This document shows, piece after piece, positions 35,311-44,236 of a stretch of DNA of 64,000 bases. Under the pieces are notes generated by a model. It ran no database searches and had not been told where the DNA came from. It saw only the letters and a program-made list of their open reading frames with translations. The stretch lies in assembly GCA_934526015.1 (NCBI GenBank), contig CAKSZY010000005.1, positions 1 to 64,000 on the forward strand, in the 5' to 3' direction. Origin of the DNA: an uncultured Dokdonella sp. GTDB taxonomy: Bacteria; Pseudomonadota; Gammaproteobacteria; Xanthomonadales; Rhodanobacteraceae. The first letter of the stretch is position 1, and every line of letters starts with the position of its first letter. The position numbers and the translations under genes are program-made.

Positions 35311-37188
35311 CCACGCTCCCCGCAACTCGCGCACGCGCTGTTCGAGTTCGGCGGCGCTGGCCTGTTCGGGCGGCAGTGGCGGGCCGGCGATGAAGACGAG
35401 GCGCGAGCGGAAGCGTCGTGGCAGGCGCATGCGCCCGAGGCGGGTGTCCTTGCGGCTGAAGATGCTGCCCCACAGGCCGCGGATCGCGGTCGGCACGACC
35501 GGCACCGGGCGGCGCGCGAGGATGCGTTCGACGCCCGCGCGGAACGGCGCGATGGCGCCGTCGGCGGTGAGTGCGCCTTCGGGGAAGATGCAGACGACGT
35601 CGCCGTCGGCGAGCGCGGCATCGATTTCCTCGAAGGCGCGTTCGAGCAGGGCGGGGTCTTCCTTCGCGCCGGCGATCGGGATGGCGCGCGCGGTGCGGAA
35701 GATGAAGCTCATCACCGGGATGTTGAAGATCTTGTAGTACATGACGAAGCGCGCCGGCCGGCGCACGCTGCCGGCGACGATCAGCGCGTCCATGTAGCTG
35801 ACGTGGTTGCAGACGAGCAGGGCGGGACCTTCCTCGGGGATGTGGTCGAGGCCTTCGGTGCGGATGCGGTAGAGGGTGTTGACGAGGATCCAGCTGAGGA
35901 ACCGCATCAGGAACTCGGGCACCAGCGTGTAGATGTAGATCGCCACCAGCGCATTGAGCACGGCGACGACGAGGAAGATCTGCGGGATGGTCAGGCCGAG
36001 CGCGGTCAGGCCGAGGCCGAGGCCGGCGGCGACGACCATGAACAGCGCGTTGAGGATGTTGTTGCCGGCGATCACCCGCGACAGTTCGCTGCGCTCGGTG
36101 CGGCTCTGCACGAGGGCGAACAGCGGCACGATGAAGAGGCCGGCGAACAGGCCGATCATCACGAGATCGAAGATCACCCGCCCGCTGCCGGCGGCCTGCA
36201 CGAACTCCCACGCGCCGAGCCCGCTCACCCCCGCCGCCAGCGGACGCGCGAACCAGAGGTCGACGGCGAACACGGTCATGCCGATCGAGCCGAACGGCAC
36301 CAGGCCGATCTCGACCTTGCGCCCGGACAGGCGCTCGCACAGAAGCGAACCGATGCCGACGCCGATCGAGAACAGGGCGAGGGCGAAGTTCAGCACCTGC
36401 GGCCCGCCGCCGAGATAGTCGCGCACGTAGGCCGGCAGCTGCGAGGTGAACATCGTGCCGAAAAACCAGAACCACGAGATGCCGAGGATCGCGTTGAAGA
36501 TCGTGCGGTTCTTCGTCACGTAGCGGGTCACCCGCAACGTCTCGCTGAACGGGTTCCAGTTGAAGCGCAGGTGCGGCGCGGTGGCCGGGGCCGGCGGGAT
36601 CGCGCGCGCGGCGAGATAGCCGGCGACGGCGACGCCGACCACCAGCAGCGAGGCGGCGGTCGCGCCCCATTCGCCGAGCGCCATCAGCGAGCCTCCGGCC
36701 ATCATGCCGGCGAGCACGGCCAGCGACGTGCCCATCTCGACGAGACCGTTGCCGCCGACCAGTTCCTCGTTCTTCAGCGCCTGCGGCAGGATCGCGTACT
36801 TGATCGGCCCGAACATCGTCGAATGCAGGCCCATCAGGAACAGCACGACGAACAGCAGCCACACCTGGTGGGCATGGAAGGCGTACACGGCGAGCAGCAT
36901 CGCGCCGATCTCGAACAGCTTCACGTAGCGGATCAGGCGCGTCTTCTCGAACATCTCGGCGAGCTGGCCGGCGCTGGCCGAGAACAGGAAGAACGGCAGG
37001 ATGAAGATCGCCGGCGCGATCATTTCGTGGAAGGCGGCCTGCTGCGAGCTGAAGCCGAGGTAGGCGCCGATCAGCACGATCATGCTCTGGCGGAAGGCGT
37101 TGTCGTTGAACGCGCCGAGCGCCTGGGTGGTGAAGAACGGCGCGAAGCGGCGCGTGCGCAGCAGCTGGAACTGGCTTTGTCCTGACAT
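35305..37188 (-). CDS. Lysophospholipid transporter / acyltransferase fusion (LplT-Aas type)
   Basis: A 627-residue fusion. Residues about 1-410 are a major-facilitator transporter with twelve helices (R-F-A-P-F-F-T-T-Q-A-L-G-A-F-N-D-N-A-F, the LplT signature). Residues about 430-600 are a PlsC-type acyltransferase with N-H-V-S-Y-M-D (HX4D), P-A-R-F-V-M-Y and F-P-E-G-A-L-T. LplT flips lysophospholipids inward and the acyltransferase re-acylates them; here both are one chain. The acyl-ACP/CoA synthetase part found in some Aas fusions is absent. The C-terminal G-A-W-S and stop TAG fall at the edge of element C. Confidence 0.9.
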   Translation of the reverse strand: MSGQSQFQLLRTRRFAPFFTTQALGAFNDNAFRQSMIVLIGAYLGFSSQQAAFHEMIAPAIFILPFFLFSASAGQLAEMFEKTRLIRYVKLFEIGAMLLAVYAFHAHQVWLLFVVLFLMGLHSTMFGPIKYAILPQALKNEELVGGNGLVEMGTSLAVLAGMMAGGSLMALGEWGATAASLLVVGVAVAGYLAARAIPPAPATAPHLRFNWNPFSETLRVTRYVTKNRTIFNAILGISWFWFFGTMFTSQLPAYVRDYLGGGPQVLNFALALFSIGVGIGSLLCERLSGRKVEIGLVPFGSIGMTVFAVDLWFARPLAAGVSGLGAWEFVQAAGSGRVIFDLVMIGLFAGLFIVPLFALVQSRTERSELSRVIAGNNILNALFMVVAAGLGLGLTALGLTIPQIFLVVAVLNALVAIYIYTLVPEFLMRFLSWILVNTLYRIRTEGLDHIPEEGPALLVCNHVSYMDALIVAGSVRRPARFVMYYKIFNIPVMSFIFRTARAIPIAGAKEDPALLERAFEEIDAALADGDVVCIFPEGALTADGAIAPFRAGVERILARRPVPVVPTAIRGLWGSIFSRKDTRLGRMRLPRRFRSRLVFIAGPPLPPEQASAAELEQRVRELRGAWS

Positions 37189-37323
37189 CGGTTCCGATCC
37201 GCGGGAGGCGCCTGCAATCTACTCGATTCCGCCGCGGATGCCGCAGGCGAACGCGATCTGAACGCGCCCGCCGTCCCCAGCCGGTACACTGCGCCCCCCG
37301 AACGATCCGCCACGGTATTGCGC

Positions 37324-39048
37324 ATGAAGCTGAAACTGCTTTCCGGCCTCGCCCTCCTTGCCTTGTCGGCCGGAGTCGCTTCGGCACAGAACCTGCGGCC
37401 GTTGCCGAATCCCGACCTGTCGCGGCTGTCGGCGGCCGAGAGCGCCGAGCTGCGCGAGGCACGGGCGAACTTCGACAAGGCCGTGGTCGGCAAGTCGGGC
37501 GTCACCCTCGCCGAGCTGTACGGCAACCTCGCGGCCGTCTACGCGCGCGCGCGCCTGCTCGACGTGACTCGGGTGGCGATCGACAACGCTGCCCTGGCGG
37601 CGCCGCTCGACGATCGCTGGCCGTACCTGCAGGGAACCCTGGCGCGCATGGACGGCCAGCACGCCCAGGCACGGGCCGCGTTCGAGAAGTCGCTGCGACT
37701 CAACGGCATGTACCTGCCGACCCGCATCGCCCTCGCCGGCGAACTGCTGCGCGCCGACGATGTCGCCGGCGCCGATCGCCTGCTCGCGGCGGCCCTGGCC
37801 GACCACGAACGCCAGCCGGCCCTGCGCGCCATGCTCGCCGATGTCGCCTACCGCCAGCAGCGCTACAAGGACGCGATCGCCTATCTGCAGGAAGCCTTGC
37901 GCCTCGATCCGCGCGCGACGGCGCTGTACGGCGCGCTGGCCCGCGCACACGAAGCGGCCGGCCAGCCGAAGGAGGCCGCCGAGGCGCGCGCCAGGACCGG
38001 GGACGTGCCGCCGTACCTCGAAGATCCGCTGTCGGCGCGCCTGCTGCCGGCGCCGGTGATGAGCAATCTGGCCGCCGCGGCCCGTCAGGCCGGCGCCGCG
38101 CGCGCCGCGCAGCCGGCCGCTCCGGCGGGCGCGCAGCAGGCACCCGATCCGCGTGCCGTGGCGATCGGCGAAGCCAACCAGTTCGCCGCCGCCGGCCGCT
38201 ACGCCGACGCGCGGGCCGCGCTCGACAAGGCGCTGGCAAGCTCGCCGCGCGACGTCAGCGTGCTGTCGACCTATGCCCGCGTCGAGGCGGCGGATCGCCG
38301 CTTCGATGCCGCCAGGGCGCGTGCCACCGAGGCGACCCGAGCCGAGCCGACCTCGGTGCTGGCGTGGATGACCTTCGGTTTCGTCGCTGAAGTCAGTGGC
38401 GACGACGTCGGCGCCGGCAACGCCTACCAGCGGGCGGTGAGTGCCGATCCGAAGGCGACCGCCGGACAGATCGCGCTCGGCAATCTCGCCTTGCGCAGCG
38501 GCCGTGCTGCCGACGCCGTCAGTGCCTACCGCGCCACCACCCTCGCCGAACCCGAAAATGCCGAGAACTGGGCGCGCCTGCTCGCCGCGCAGTTCTCCGC
38601 CGGCCAGTGCGCGGCCGGCCTGCGCGAAGCCGCCGAAAACGCGCGCCAGCATCCGCGCGACCCGTTGTTTGCCGATCTCTACATCCGCGCCGCGAGCACC
38701 TGTCCGGCGGCGACGCCGGCGCAGAAGAAGGCCGTGCTCGGCAACGCCGAGGCCCTGTACCGGCAGGCGCCGGCGACAAGCCTCGCGCAGATCGCCGAAA
38801 CCTACGCGCTCGCACTGGCCGCGAACGGCCGTTGGGACGAGGCCATCCAGACCCAGGGCAGCGCGATCTACGAAACGGCGACGCTCGGCGACCAGGGCGC
38901 CGCGGCGCAGTACCGCGAGGTGTTCCAGCAACTGCAGGCCAAGCGGATGCCGAACCTGCCGTGGGCCGGCTCGCATCCGCTGCTCAAGCCGCAGCGGCCG
39001 GCACCACCGCCGAAGGCCGCGACGGGAGCTCCCGCCGGCAAAAAGTGA
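37324..39048 (+). CDS. Exported TPR-repeat protein
   Basis: A 574-residue protein with a signal peptide (M-K-L-K-L-L-S-G-L-A-L-L-A-L-S, cleavage after A-S-A about residue 21). The rest is mostly tetratricopeptide repeats in two blocks (about 60-225 and 275-480), with units such as A-I-A-Y-L-Q-E-A-L-R-L-D-P and A-L-D-K-A-L-A-S-S-P-R. An Ala/Pro/Gln linker separates them, and the C-terminal tail is P-R/P-K rich. No catalytic domain is visible. The likely role is a periplasmic scaffold, but partners are unknown. ATG 37324 is preferred to a TTG six bases upstream. Confidence 0.8.
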   Translation: MKLKLLSGLALLALSAGVASAQNLRPLPNPDLSRLSAAESAELREARANFDKAVVGKSGVTLAELYGNLAAVYARARLLDVTRVAIDNAALAAPLDDRWPYLQGTLARMDGQHAQARAAFEKSLRLNGMYLPTRIALAGELLRADDVAGADRLLAAALADHERQPALRAMLADVAYRQQRYKDAIAYLQEALRLDPRATALYGALARAHEAAGQPKEAAEARARTGDVPPYLEDPLSARLLPAPVMSNLAAAARQAGAARAAQPAAPAGAQQAPDPRAVAIGEANQFAAAGRYADARAALDKALASSPRDVSVLSTYARVEAADRRFDAARARATEATRAEPTSVLAWMTFGFVAEVSGDDVGAGNAYQRAVSADPKATAGQIALGNLALRSGRAADAVSAYRATTLAEPENAENWARLLAAQFSAGQCAAGLREAAENARQHPRDPLFADLYIRAASTCPAATPAQKKAVLGNAEALYRQAPATSLAQIAETYALALAANGRWDEAIQTQGSAIYETATLGDQGAAAQYREVFQQLQAKRMPNLPWAGSHPLLKPQRPAPPPKAATGAPAGKK

Positions 39049-39106
39049 ACCCGCTCGTTGCCTCGACGCCGCGCCTGTTCCACGATGCGCGGGGGGAGGG
39101 CACGAG

Positions 39107-39574
39107 ATGGGGAAGCGCCACGGATCCGGACAAGCGCGCCAGTCGCGGCGGTGGCGCTACCGTGTCGCGCGTTCGCGCGCCGCGGTCGGCCGCTTTGCCG
39201 ACCGCCTCGATGCCGACCTCGCCGCCGCCGGCATCGAGGCTGCCGCGCGCCATGGCCTCGCCACCGTGCTCGACGAGCTGCTGGCCAACGTCATCATGCA
39301 TGCCGAATCGGCACGCGGCTGCGTCCACGTCACCGTGCGTCGCCAGGCCGGCGACCTGGCCGCGCGCCTGCGCTACCGTGCGCGCGCCTTCGATCCCACC
39401 GCGCAGGCCGCGCCGGAACAGCCCGCCTCGCTGGCCGAGGCCACCGTGGGCGGCGTCGGCATCGCCATGGTGCGTGCGCTGACGCGCCGTTTCGAATGGC
39501 GCCATGCGCGCAGCGAGAACCGCGTCTGCGTGAGTCTCCCCCTGCTGCCCGCGGAGGACGCCGCCGCTTCGTGA
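39107..39574 (+). CDS. Anti-sigma-factor-type ATP-binding protein (RsbW/HATPase_c_2)
   Basis: A 155-residue GHKL ATPase domain. The N-box is D-E-L-L-A-N-V-I-M-H-A and the G-box region is G-G-V-G-I-A-M-V-R-A-L, as in the RsbW/SpoIIAB family of serine kinases that sequester sigma factors or phosphorylate anti-sigma antagonists. A basic N-terminal extension (K-R-H-G-S-G-Q-A-R-Q-S-R-R) is unusual. No antagonist or sigma factor gene is adjacent, so the target is unknown. The start has GGGGGGAGGG upstream. Confidence 0.82.
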   Translation: MGKRHGSGQARQSRRWRYRVARSRAAVGRFADRLDADLAAAGIEAAARHGLATVLDELLANVIMHAESARGCVHVTVRRQAGDLAARLRYRARAFDPTAQAAPEQPASLAEATVGGVGIAMVRALTRRFEWRHARSENRVCVSLPLLPAEDAAAS

Positions 39575-39608
39575 GCGGCGTGATGCCCGTGCTGCGCCGG
39601 ACTTCGCT

Positions 39609-40892
39609 TCAGGACTTCCGCGCGAGCGCGCGGTGGCCGATGTCGCGGCGGAAGAAGCAGCCCTCGAAGCGGACGCTGCGGGCGAGCGCATAGGCGCGCT
39701 CGCGCGCCTGGCCGATGTCGTCGCCGAGTGCGCAGGCGGTCAGCACGCGGCCGCCGGCGCTGAGCACGCGGCCGTCGGCGGCGCGCGTGCCGGCATGGAA
39801 CAGGCGGGTGTCGGCGGGTGGTTCCGCCTCGAGGCCGTCGATGGCGTCGCCGCTGCGCACCCGGCCCGGATAGCCTTGGGCGGCGATGACGATGCCGATC
39901 GCCGGACGCGGATCCCAATCGGCGTGGATGCGGTCGAGGCGGCCCTGCAGCGCGGCTTCGACGAGTTCGACGAGATCGGACTTCAGGCGCAGCAGGATCG
40001 GCTGCGTTTCCGGATCGCCGAAGCGCACGTTGAACTCGATCACCTTCGGGGTTCCGTCCGCCGCGATCATCAGCCCGGCATAGAGGAAACCGATGAATGG
40101 CGCGCCCTCGGCGGCCATGCCGGCGAGGGTCGGCCGGATCACCTCCTCGAGGATGCGCCGCTCGACCTCGGGGGTGACCACCGGTGCCGGTGAATAGGCG
40201 CCCATGCCGCCGGTGTTCGGTCCGGTGTCGGCTTCGCCGACGCGCTTGTGGTCCTGGCTGGTCGCCATCGGCAGGGCATTCTTGCCGTCGGCGATGACGA
40301 TGTAGCTCGCTTCCTCGCCCTCGAGGTATTCCTCGATGACCACGCGCGCCGAAGCTTCGCCGAGCGAATGCGCGCCGAGCATGTCGCGCACGGCCTGTTC
40401 GGCATCGCCGAGGGTGAGGGCGACGACCACGCCCTTGCCGGCAGCGAGCCCGTCCGCCTTGATGACGATCGGCGCGCCGTGCCTGCGCACCCAGGCGAGC
40501 GCCGGCTCGACTTCGCTGAACACGGCATGGCGTGCGGTCGGGATGTTGTGGCGGGCGAGGAAGGCCTTGGCGAAGGCCTTCGAGCCTTCCAGCTGGGCGG
40601 CGATGCGGCGCGGGCCGAAGCAGGCCATTCCGGCGCTGCGGAAGCGGTCGACGATGCCGGCCACCAGCGGCCCTTCCGGACCGACCACGGTCAGCGCGAC
40701 ATCCTCTTCCAGCGCCAGCGTCAGCAGGCCTTCGAGATCGGTCACCGCGACCGCGGCATTGCGCACGCGCGGCTCGCGCGCGGTACCCGCATTGCCCGGC
40801 GCGACGATCACCTCGCCGACATGCGGCGACTGCGCGAGCTTCCAGGCCAGGGCGTGTTCACGGCCGCCGGAACCGATGACGAGGAGTTTCAT
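39609..40892 (-). CDS. purD: Phosphoribosylamine-glycine ligase
   Basis: A 427-residue GARS enzyme: N-terminal V-I-G-S-G-G-R-E-H-A-L-A-W, ATP-grasp G-P-N-T-G-G-M-G-A-Y-S-P, F-N-V-R-F-G-D-P-E-T-Q and A-D-G-L-A-A-G-K-G-V-V-V. It makes glycinamide ribonucleotide in purine synthesis. The initiating ATG is certain from homology, yet it is directly abutted by the C-rich heptamer arm of element D, so no Shine-Dalgarno precedes it. It is the downstream partner of purH across the element. Confidence 0.95.
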   Translation of the reverse strand: MKLLVIGSGGREHALAWKLAQSPHVGEVIVAPGNAGTAREPRVRNAAVAVTDLEGLLTLALEEDVALTVVGPEGPLVAGIVDRFRSAGMACFGPRRIAAQLEGSKAFAKAFLARHNIPTARHAVFSEVEPALAWVRRHGAPIVIKADGLAAGKGVVVALTLGDAEQAVRDMLGAHSLGEASARVVIEEYLEGEEASYIVIADGKNALPMATSQDHKRVGEADTGPNTGGMGAYSPAPVVTPEVERRILEEVIRPTLAGMAAEGAPFIGFLYAGLMIAADGTPKVIEFNVRFGDPETQPILLRLKSDLVELVEAALQGRLDRIHADWDPRPAIGIVIAAQGYPGRVRSGDAIDGLEAEPPADTRLFHAGTRAADGRVLSAGGRVLTACALGDDIGQARERAYALARSVRFEGCFFRRDIGHRALARKS

Positions 40893-41077
40893 GGCTAGGG
40901 GCTAGGGATTAGGGGCTAGGGATTAGGGGCTAGGGATTAGGGGCTAGGGATTAGCGGCTAGGGCACGAAAATCGCGGGGTTGGACATACGGGTTGCTCTA
41001 CAACGTTGCTCGGATGGAACCAAGTGCGGTTTTCGCGCCCTGGCCCCTAGTCCCTAGTCCCTAGTCCCTAGCCCCTC
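40893..41077. repeat. Heptamer-array palindromic element D
   Basis: The left arm (40893 to about 40962) alternates GGGGCTA and GGGATTA, giving a 14-bp period repeated about four times. The right arm (about 41041-41077) has three or more TAGTCCC units and ends TAGCCCC. The spacer differs from A, B, C and E; on the minus strand it begins AGGGCGCGAAAACCGC, like F. It lies between purH and purD, both minus strand, touches the purD start codon and ends about 9 bp from the purH stop. Confidence 0.92.
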
Positions 41078-41085
41078 AATGCCAC

Positions 41086-42663
41086 TCAATGGCGGAAATG
41101 CCGCACGCCGGTGAACACCATGGCGATATCGTGTTCGTCGGCGGCGGCGATGACTTCGCTGTCGCGCATCGAGCCGCCGGGCTGGATCACCGCGCGGATG
41201 CCGGCGGCGGCGGCGGTGTCGATGCCGTCGCGGAACGGGAAGAAGGCATCCGAGGCCATCACGCTGCCGGCCACGTCGAGGTCGGCTTCGGCGGCTTTCA
41301 GCGCGGCGATCCGCGCGCTGATGACGCGGCTCATCTGGCCGGCGCCGACGCCGATCGTGCGACCGCCGCGGGCATAGACGATGGCATTCGACTTGACGAA
41401 CATCGCCACGTGCCAGGCGAACAGCAGGTCGCGCAATTCGCCGGCTTCGGGCACGCGGCGGGTGACCACCTTGAGGTCGCCGAGCAGCAGGGTGTCGCGG
41501 TCGGTGTCCTGCACGAGCAGGCCGCCGGCGATGCGCTTGAAATCGGCATAGGCCGGCATGTGCTCGGGCCAGGCGCCGGCGGCCAGCAGGCGCACGTTCG
41601 GTTTGCGCGCGAACACCTCGACCGCGTCGGCATCGACTTCCGGCGCGATCACCACCTCGACGAACTGGCGGTCGAGGATGCGTGCCGCGGTGGCCGCATC
41701 GAGGCGGTGGTTGAAGGCGATGATGCCGCCGAACGCCGACACCGGGTCGCAGGCGTAGGCGAGGTCGTAGGCGTCGCCGATGCTTTCGCCGAGGGCGACG
41801 CCGCAGGGATTGGCGTGCTTGACGATGACGCAGGCCGGCGTGCGCTGGAACGCCTTGACGCATTCGAGCGCGGCATCGGCATCGGCGAGGTTGTTGAACG
41901 AGAGTTCCTTGCCGGCGAGCACCTGCGCGCCGGCGACGGTGCCGGGCGGCAGTTCGCGCTGCACGTACAAGGCGGCACCCTGGTGCGGGTTCTCGCCGTA
42001 GCGCAACACCTGCTTGCGCTCGAAGCTGAGGTGCAGGGTCGGTGCGAAGGCCTCGCTGGTGTCGCCGCCGATGCGGGCGCCGAGCCAGTTGGCGATGCGG
42101 CCGTCGTAGGCGGCGGTGTGCGCGAAGGCCTTGGCGGCGAGGCGCCGGCGCAGTTCGATCGAGGTGCCGCCGTGGGCCAGCGACTCGAGCACTTCGGCGT
42201 AGTCGGCCGGATCGACGATGACGACGACGTGCTCGTGGTTCTTCGCCGCCGCACGCAGCATCGCCGGGCCGCCGACGTCGATGTTCTCGATCGCCTCGGC
42301 CAGTCCGCAGTCGGGCTGCGCGGTGACCTGCTCGAACGGATAGAGGTTGACCACCAGCAGGTCGATCGGGCGGATGCCGTGTTCGGCCATCACCGCTTCG
42401 TCGATGCCGCGCCGGCCGAGCAGGCCGCCGTGGACGAGCGGATGCAGGGTCTTGACGCGGCCGTCCATGATTTCCGGGAAACCGGTCAGCGCGCTGACCT
42501 CGGTGATCTGCAGGCGCGCGTCGCGCAACACGCCGGCGGTGCCGCCGGTGGAAACGAGGCGGATGCCGAGCGCGTCGAGGCCACGGGCGAAATCGGCCAG
42601 GCCGGTCTTGTCGGAGACGCTCAGCAGGGCACGGCGCGGGTGGACGAGCGAGGCGTCGAACAT
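41086..42663 (-). CDS. purH: Bifunctional AICAR transformylase/IMP cyclohydrolase
   Basis: A 525-residue enzyme for the last two steps of IMP synthesis. The N-terminal cyclohydrolase domain (about 1-200) has [17 protein letters not shown] and [10 protein letters not shown]. The transformylase domain has [19 protein letters not shown] and S-D-A-F-F-P-F-R-D, including the catalytic K-H pair. It lies downstream of fis, as in other gammaproteobacteria. Confidence 0.96.
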   Translation of the reverse strand: MFDASLVHPRRALLSVSDKTGLADFARGLDALGIRLVSTGGTAGVLRDARLQITEVSALTGFPEIMDGRVKTLHPLVHGGLLGRRGIDEAVMAEHGIRPIDLLVVNLYPFEQVTAQPDCGLAEAIENIDVGGPAMLRAAAKNHEHVVVIVDPADYAEVLESLAHGGTSIELRRRLAAKAFAHTAAYDGRIANWLGARIGGDTSEAFAPTLHLSFERKQVLRYGENPHQGAALYVQRELPPGTVAGAQVLAGKELSFNNLADADAALECVKAFQRTPACVIVKHANPCGVALGESIGDAYDLAYACDPVSAFGGIIAFNHRLDAATAARILDRQFVEVVIAPEVDADAVEVFARKPNVRLLAAGAWPEHMPAYADFKRIAGGLLVQDTDRDTLLLGDLKVVTRRVPEAGELRDLLFAWHVAMFVKSNAIVYARGGRTIGVGAGQMSRVISARIAALKAAEADLDVAGSVMASDAFFPFRDGIDTAAAAGIRAVIQPGGSMRDSEVIAAADEHDIAMVFTGVRHFRH

Positions 42664-42712
42664 CGAGCACTCCGGAATCGCAGGCGGGCAGTGGGCACGG
42701 GTTGCCGGACAC

Positions 42713-42747
42713 GATCCGCCGCATGCCGCCGGCCGTGTCGGCGGATC
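42713..42747 (-). terminator. Hairpin after fis
   Basis: GATCCGCCG (42713-42721) and CGGCGGATC (42739-42747) form a 9-bp stem immediately after the fis stop on the minus strand. No T run follows, so it may pause or protect the transcript rather than end it; purH follows in the same direction. Confidence 0.35.
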
Positions 42748-42748
42748 T

Positions 42749-43036
42749 TCAGTTCAGGCCGTAATGCTGCAGCTTCTTGCGCAGGGTCGCGCGATTGATG
42801 CCGAGCGCGGCCGCCGCCTTGCTCTGGTTGCCGCCGTACCAGGCCATCACCTCGCGCAGCAGCGGCTGCTCCACTTCGGCGATCACCAGTGCATGCAGGC
42901 CTTCGCCGGGCTGCGAGTCGACATCGGCGAGATAGCGCCGGACCGCGCGCGCGACGCATTCGCGCAGCGCCGGTTGCAGCGACGGATCCTGCGCGGCATC
43001 GGCACGCAGATGGGCAACGGCATTCACGGCGGACAC
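42749..43036 (-). CDS. fis: DNA-binding protein Fis
   Basis: A 95-residue nucleoid protein: C-terminal helix-turn-helix [20 protein letters not shown] and the Y-G-L-N terminus. The N-terminal part ([13 protein letters not shown]) is the family dimer helix. Fis controls rRNA and growth-phase genes. The start is GTG at 43036 with GGGGAT upstream; a GTG at 43027 is an alternative. Confidence 0.93.
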   Translation of the reverse strand: MSAVNAVAHLRADAAQDPSLQPALRECVARAVRRYLADVDSQPGEGLHALVIAEVEQPLLREVMAWYGGNQSKAAAALGINRATLRKKLQHYGLN

Positions 43037-43166
43037 GATCCCCGATGGCTGATGGCGGATGGCTTGGAACAGGACCGTGGCGCAGGCTGGGGTCGCGCAC
43101 GGGGGGGAACGAGTCTACTCCGCACGGGCCGGCGAGTTAAGTGCCGTGCCGGGTGGGTGGACCGTG

Positions 43167-43961
43167 TCAGTCGAAGCTGAACTCGAAAGCCACCGCATTG
43201 CGGCCGGGGTCGACCACCTCGAACACGATCGCCGCATTGGCGCCGGGCGCCAGGCCCTTGCGCAGGCCGGCCTCGTCGGCCACGTATTCCTGCGGCAGGA
43301 AGCGGCGCATGGCGATGCGCTGCTCGTCGAAATCCGACAGCGTCACCTGCACGGCCGGAAACGGCTGGGCGAAGTCGGCGGCGTTGTGCAGGGTGGCCGA
43401 AACGATCAGTGCGCCGGCCACCGACGGATGCGGGCGGATGTCGCGCGAGGCCAGTTCGAGCAGGCCGTCGTCGCGGCGCAGCGGCAGCGCGCAACCGAGC
43501 CGGTCGCAGGCGGCATCGAGCCACGGCCGGATGCGCGCATCATCGATCCAGTGCGCGCGTTCGGCCCAGGCGACCTGTCCGCCGAGGACCAGGGCGAGCA
43601 GCAGGCTGCCGGCGATCCAGCGACCGTTGCGGCGCGCCGCACGCGGGCGTGACGCACGCCGGGCGAACGCCGGCGCACTGCTGCCGTGGCCGCGGCGCGG
43701 GCGGTCCGCGGCGTCGACGAACAGCGAGCCCTGTCCGGGCGGCGTCGGCCGGAACACCGAATGGGTCAACTGCGGCGGCGCTTCCTGCTCGCTGTTGCGC
43801 TCGAGCGTGCCGATCGGCTCCGGCGGCAACTGCTCGCAGAGCGTGGTGAGCGCATCGAACAGCGCGCTGCAATGCCCGCACCGCATCCCGCCGCGCGCCG
43901 CGGCGAGGTCGCTGGCGCCGACCCGGTAGATGGTCAGGCATTCGGGGCATTGCGTGTACAT
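43167..43961 (-). CDS. Zinc-ribbon DUF3426 membrane protein
   Basis: A 264-residue protein. The N-terminal MJ0042-type zinc ribbon is C-P-E-C (residues 5-8) with C-G-H-C about 20 residues later. An Arg/Pro-rich linker, one transmembrane helix (about 118-137, I-A-G-S-L-L-L-A-L-V-L-G-G) and a DUF3426 domain (about 150-264: L-I-V-S-A-T-L-H-N, P-F-P-A-V-Q-V-T-L-S-D, F-L-P-Q-E-Y) follow. This architecture regularly sits between prmA and fis in these genomes; the function is unknown. The start lies about 20 bp from repeat element E. Confidence 0.88.
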   Translation of the reverse strand: MYTQCPECLTIYRVGASDLAAARGGMRCGHCSALFDALTTLCEQLPPEPIGTLERNSEQEAPPQLTHSVFRPTPPGQGSLFVDAADRPRRGHGSSAPAFARRASRPRAARRNGRWIAGSLLLALVLGGQVAWAERAHWIDDARIRPWLDAACDRLGCALPLRRDDGLLELASRDIRPHPSVAGALIVSATLHNAADFAQPFPAVQVTLSDFDEQRIAMRRFLPQEYVADEAGLRKGLAPGANAAIVFEVVDPGRNAVAFEFSFD

Positions 43962-43980
43962 GCGCGCATTGTAGCGAGGA

Positions 43981-44236
43981 GCTGGGGACCAGGGGCTAGG
44001 GACTAGGGGCTAGGGGCTAGGGAGGGATTAGGGGCTAGGGACTAGGGATTAGGGGCTAGGGGCTAGGGGCTAGGGTTCGACAACCGGGTGCCATCGCGCT
44101 CGACAACGTGGTACAGCCTGCCTCTGTAGCACCATCGCAAACTTGTTCCGGTTCTCGAGTTTCGAGCCCTAGCCTCTAGTCCCTAGTCCCTAGTCCCTAG
44201 TCCCTAGTCCCTAGTCCCTAGCCCCTGATCCCTGCG
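43981..44236. repeat. Heptamer-array palindromic element E
   Basis: The left arm (43981 to about 44074) mixes GGGGCTA, GGGACTA and GGGATTA. The right arm (about 44166-44236) is a regular run of about six TAGTCCC units ending TAGCCCC-TGATCCC. The spacer, read on the minus strand, is AGGGCTCGAAACTCGAGAAC, then TTTGCGATGGTGCTACAG, and close to B. It is the longest copy. Its right arm codes for the last residues and the TAG stop of prmA. Confidence 0.92.
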
